Source: Fistularia commersonii (Eukaryota > Chordata > Actinopteri > Syngnathiformes > Fistulariidae). Taken from it: a stretch of DNA of 64,000 nt. Made by a program: the position numbers and the translations under genes. Position 1 is the stretch's first letter. Each line of letters starts with the position of its first letter. A model generated the notes under the pieces. It ran no database searches. It was not told where the DNA came from and saw only the letters and a list, made by a program, of their open reading frames with translations. Shown piece by piece: positions 60,812 through 64,000 of the stretch. The DNA lies in NCBI GenBank assembly GCA_037954325.1, contig JBBMNZ010000001.1:18315758-18379757 (forward strand), written 5' to 3'.

Positions 60812-63800
60812 GTACGTCCTCGACGCAGTCTTAGAAAGATTGACCCACTAAGGGAGAATGCACACATTAAGACGGTTTTTGCAATAAAAGTAGACTTAAT
60901 ACCTCATTCTATCAATATAATCACCAAATTAAAATCGTAAAAATGCCACCTACTCCATCTTCCTCATTAAATATATATGGCTATGCAAATGCTTTTTTTT
61001 TCCCATTTCAAGTGTTGTATTACTACAAATGAGATTACCCCTGTTTCAATTGATGTCTGAGCATCAGAGGCTTCAAGTGTCTAATACTGGACCTGGACCA
61101 GGACCAGGTTTAAAAGATTTGTGAAGTCACAAAACAGGGTCTGAGCAACAGAACAATGATTATCAAATATTGTTGGACTATGATTTTAGTGTTTTTGTTT
61201 TTGTATTTTTATTGTGAAAATTTAGACTTCAAGAAGAAAAAAAAAACTAGTAACAACCCTCAAAATTATTCACAAGGACTCAGAAACTACTTGAAAAACA
61301 GCTTGAATCATCCAACTGTAGGAACATGGAAAAAAAAAACACACTTTTGACCAGAGGGGGTGTTAAATAAAACATAAAATGTGATCCTCCTCATTGATAA
61401 ACAGAAATCATAGCGAGTTAATTGTAACCTAGTCCAACAGAAATTGCTCAGTAGATTAAAACTGGTTTCAAGAAAGAGAACTCTATTAGCAGCCAGGACA
61501 TTTGCGTCAGGCCCCAGGGATGTGACCACTTGGTCGTTCTTACTTTAGAACCTCCTCCGCCCATTGTGACCTTCCCCACTCTAGACCATAAGACCAGCGG
61601 TGGAACCCACTGAACCCAGCGCCGTCGCCCAAGCGTTGGTGTCGCTTACATTTAATGCATGTAAACAACGGCAGACATACTTCACACCCCCGCTGAATCT
61701 GAGAGTAGCTTTTTCGCCTGGAGGATTAGCCTCTTTGTTCGCTTCGGAGGTTTACAAATATGAAAGCACCAAGACCCTGTCTGTTCACACACATATATTT
61801 ATACATGAACAGAAGCTCACAACCGCCTACGTGGACTTAGTGAAAGTGTAGCTCAGAGCAGGACCAGAGCTCACACTGGAGACTCTCTTGTCTGTGATGT
61901 GGACTCACTCTGTGTGAGTTTGGCCTCAGGGGGAACTTGGGATGCTAACAAGGGTCTGGGAGGGCTGCTGAGATCAGTCAGCGGTCTACTGATGGTTCTT
62001 TTAGTCCCACAAAACAACGAAAGCATCCAGAAACAGTTAATCTATTCTGCATATTACTAGGTCGGCGCTTGGTAGTTGTTTTTTTTTTGTTTGTTTGTTA
62101 TGGGGTTTTTTTTGGGGGGGGGTTAGATTTACAGGCGCCCCTGTAGATTGCGGAGATGCTTTGAAGGAACAACTGAGCCGCATTTGAGTAATTACAGCAG
62201 TATTTGTTAGGTCATTTTTCTTCGAGAGCTCCTCTTGATTTCGTGGACGCCTTCAAAACAGTGTTGGTTCAGACTGGGCATATTTTAAAGGATTTACATC
62301 TATTATTAAAAAGTTTATCTCACTGTTTTTGCCCCCCCTCAAAAAAATAAAAACAAACATGTCTTCATGTCTTTGTCGGCAGCCGACTGTCAGGGTGTTT
62401 TTCTCTGTTTAATTACACTTTAGTGAATTTGTTTGATAGTGCATTCACTAAGATTCTTTGAACTTCTAGCCTGCCCTCAGTCATTGGCAGCACTTAGTCA
62501 TTAACATACAAACGAACACAACAGGTCTTTGCTAGCGGCTATTTGACAGTTTAACTAGCTTATCAAAAAATGCTTGGCATCACATGGAGTTCAAGATGCC
62601 AAACTCTCGATAACCAACACTGCAGATTTTCTACTACTGCTTGAATATAGTCTTTTGTTGTTTGACTCCTTGGATCCAAAATTACACGACTTGCAGGAGA
62701 TGCAGTAAATGTTGCTTTGAAACAAGTGTCAACTGGCATCGAGAGCCAAAACAGCCCTGGCGAAACGTTTATTTCCCGTTTAGTGATTGAACTAAATGGT
62801 ACTTGAGGATCTGTATGGGAAACATGAAAAGTGTTTCACGGAAGTCCCAGCAGCAGAAATGAGTGATCGACAAAGCTATAATAAGAAGGAATGAAGCGAT
62901 CACTTAAACGAGCCGCTGACGATAGAAACAAAACAAGGAAAAAGCTTGCCAACATCTCCGTGGCTATGTTGAGAATTGCTGTGTTTGGGGTTCTTCGAAG
63001 ATTCGAATCAGAATTATACGAGCCCTTTTGTTTTCCCTTTGTTATCCTCAGAGGTTATGATCTGGAAAAGCCCCAAAGGGCCCTAGAAGCAACGCGACTG
63101 CCTCTGTCGGGACTGAAGTTTGACCTTGAACATAAAGCAAAACCTCGCTAAATCTGGCAACGCTGGCAACATCTGTAATTTTCTTTTACATTGCCAGGTG
63201 TAGGATAGAAAGGATCGGCAAAAGCAAAAACCCTTTTTTATTTAGCCTTTAAAAATGTATTTAAAATGATGACTGGTTTGAGAACTGATATTTTGGAGAA
63301 AGATTTTTCTTACACTCAGAGATTCTGGTGTAGTGATGGGATTTGTCAAGTTTTTATTTGTTGCAATAAAAGGTCGAGGGTGAGATTCAATATTCTAACT
63401 TGAATTACTTTGATTGTAAGATCACATGTATCATGTTTTTTTTTCTGCTTATTGATATTGACTATTGCAAATTAGCTTTTTTCTTAGCAAAATCCCTTTG
63501 CTGTTTTCAAAATTGTGAAAAGAAAAATGTCATGGGTGCATTGGCAGCTAGCTTTTTAGAAACCGCACATCTTTTCAGGGGACTATAATTGTGAAATTGC
63601 CACAAGTAGAGACCCACCACACACACAAAAAAAATACAAGAAAACAAGTAGGCTAACCCCTTAAAACCTGGAAAAAATATACATGAAGGTCATCCATAAA
63701 TCAGTCAACAATCTCAAAAAACTACAGAATTCTATCTCTCTCAGGACTCATTCCTGTCATAGGTGTTATATTGTTTGTGTGTCTTATATGCCGGGCTTAC

Positions 63801-64000
63801 ATCTACCGATTCTTAAGGTTCACGACTAAAAACTGAAAGCCGGAAGAAAATTATAGATGTTTTACTCCCCTCTCGATCACTCAGTGTAAGGGGGTAATCT
63901 GAGTTGTTTTAGATCAGTCTTTGCGAAGTCATGGGCTTACGACAATATGAAACATGTTTGTTTTTTTATGCAAGTCTTTCAGTCTTTATGGTGACGTCGC
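60812..64000 (+). other. eif2ak3: eif2ak3 intron 2 (partial)
   Basis: No exon 3 motif (for example the luminal DGALFQWD region) was found, so intron 2 is at least 3.2 kb. Short open frames at 61600-61851 and 62891-63151 show no family signature. No transposon was recognised. Confidence 0.6.

Noticed and set aside
61600..61851. 83-residue frame in eif2ak3 intron 2
   Set aside because: No family motif, no convincing splice sites, and it does not resemble PERK exon 3.
62891..63151. 86-residue basic frame in eif2ak3 intron 2
   Set aside because: No recognised domain or supporting context; within chance expectation for 64 kb.

Overview
The window is vertebrate nuclear DNA, almost certainly from a teleost fish. 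Compact exons with GT-AG introns encode proteins close to human SLC4A11, RPIA and EIF2AK3 (PERK). The spacers carry dense GT/CA microsatellites, Tc1-like transposon remnants and fish-type LINE fragments. I cannot name the species. There are no prokaryotic features and no CRISPR array.

Layout: all three protein-coding genes lie on the + strand. (1) slc4a11, a membrane transporter of the SLC4 family, occupies 2767-30693. Fifteen coding exons are visible and splice into one uninterrupted frame of 694 residues plus stop; the 5' exons (roughly the first 190 residues) lie before base 1. (2) 30694-39100 holds the slc4a11 3' UTR and a transposon-rich spacer, including a LINE interrupted by a Tc1-like fragment. 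(3) rpia (ribose-5-phosphate isomerase A) occupies about 39314-44402 with nine coding exons and is complete. Its promoter has a perfect NRF1-type palindrome. (4) 44403-47100 is the rpia 3' UTR and spacer. (5) eif2ak3 begins at 47811. Only exon 1 (signal peptide and luminal N-terminus) and exon 2 (start of the luminal sensor domain) are in the window, separated by a 12.6 kb intron; the gene continues past base 64000.

The genes are functionally unrelated: ion transport, pentose phosphate pathway and ER stress sensing. From general knowledge, RPIA and EIF2AK3 are also close neighbours on human 2p11.2, whereas SLC4A11 is on 20p13.

The most unusual signals are noncoding. eif2ak3 intron 1 contains three copies of a composite RFX-half-site plus CCAAT element, each with a second CCAAT 30-35 bp downstream. 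It also holds a CpG-rich block with an X-box-like motif and four inverted CCAAT boxes spaced 31, 32 and 31 bp. Together these look like an unannotated regulatory module or promoter. slc4a11 introns contain a perfect 57-bp palindrome, a degenerate 22-bp minisatellite, and GT microsatellites abutting splice sites. I found no undescribed protein-coding system.
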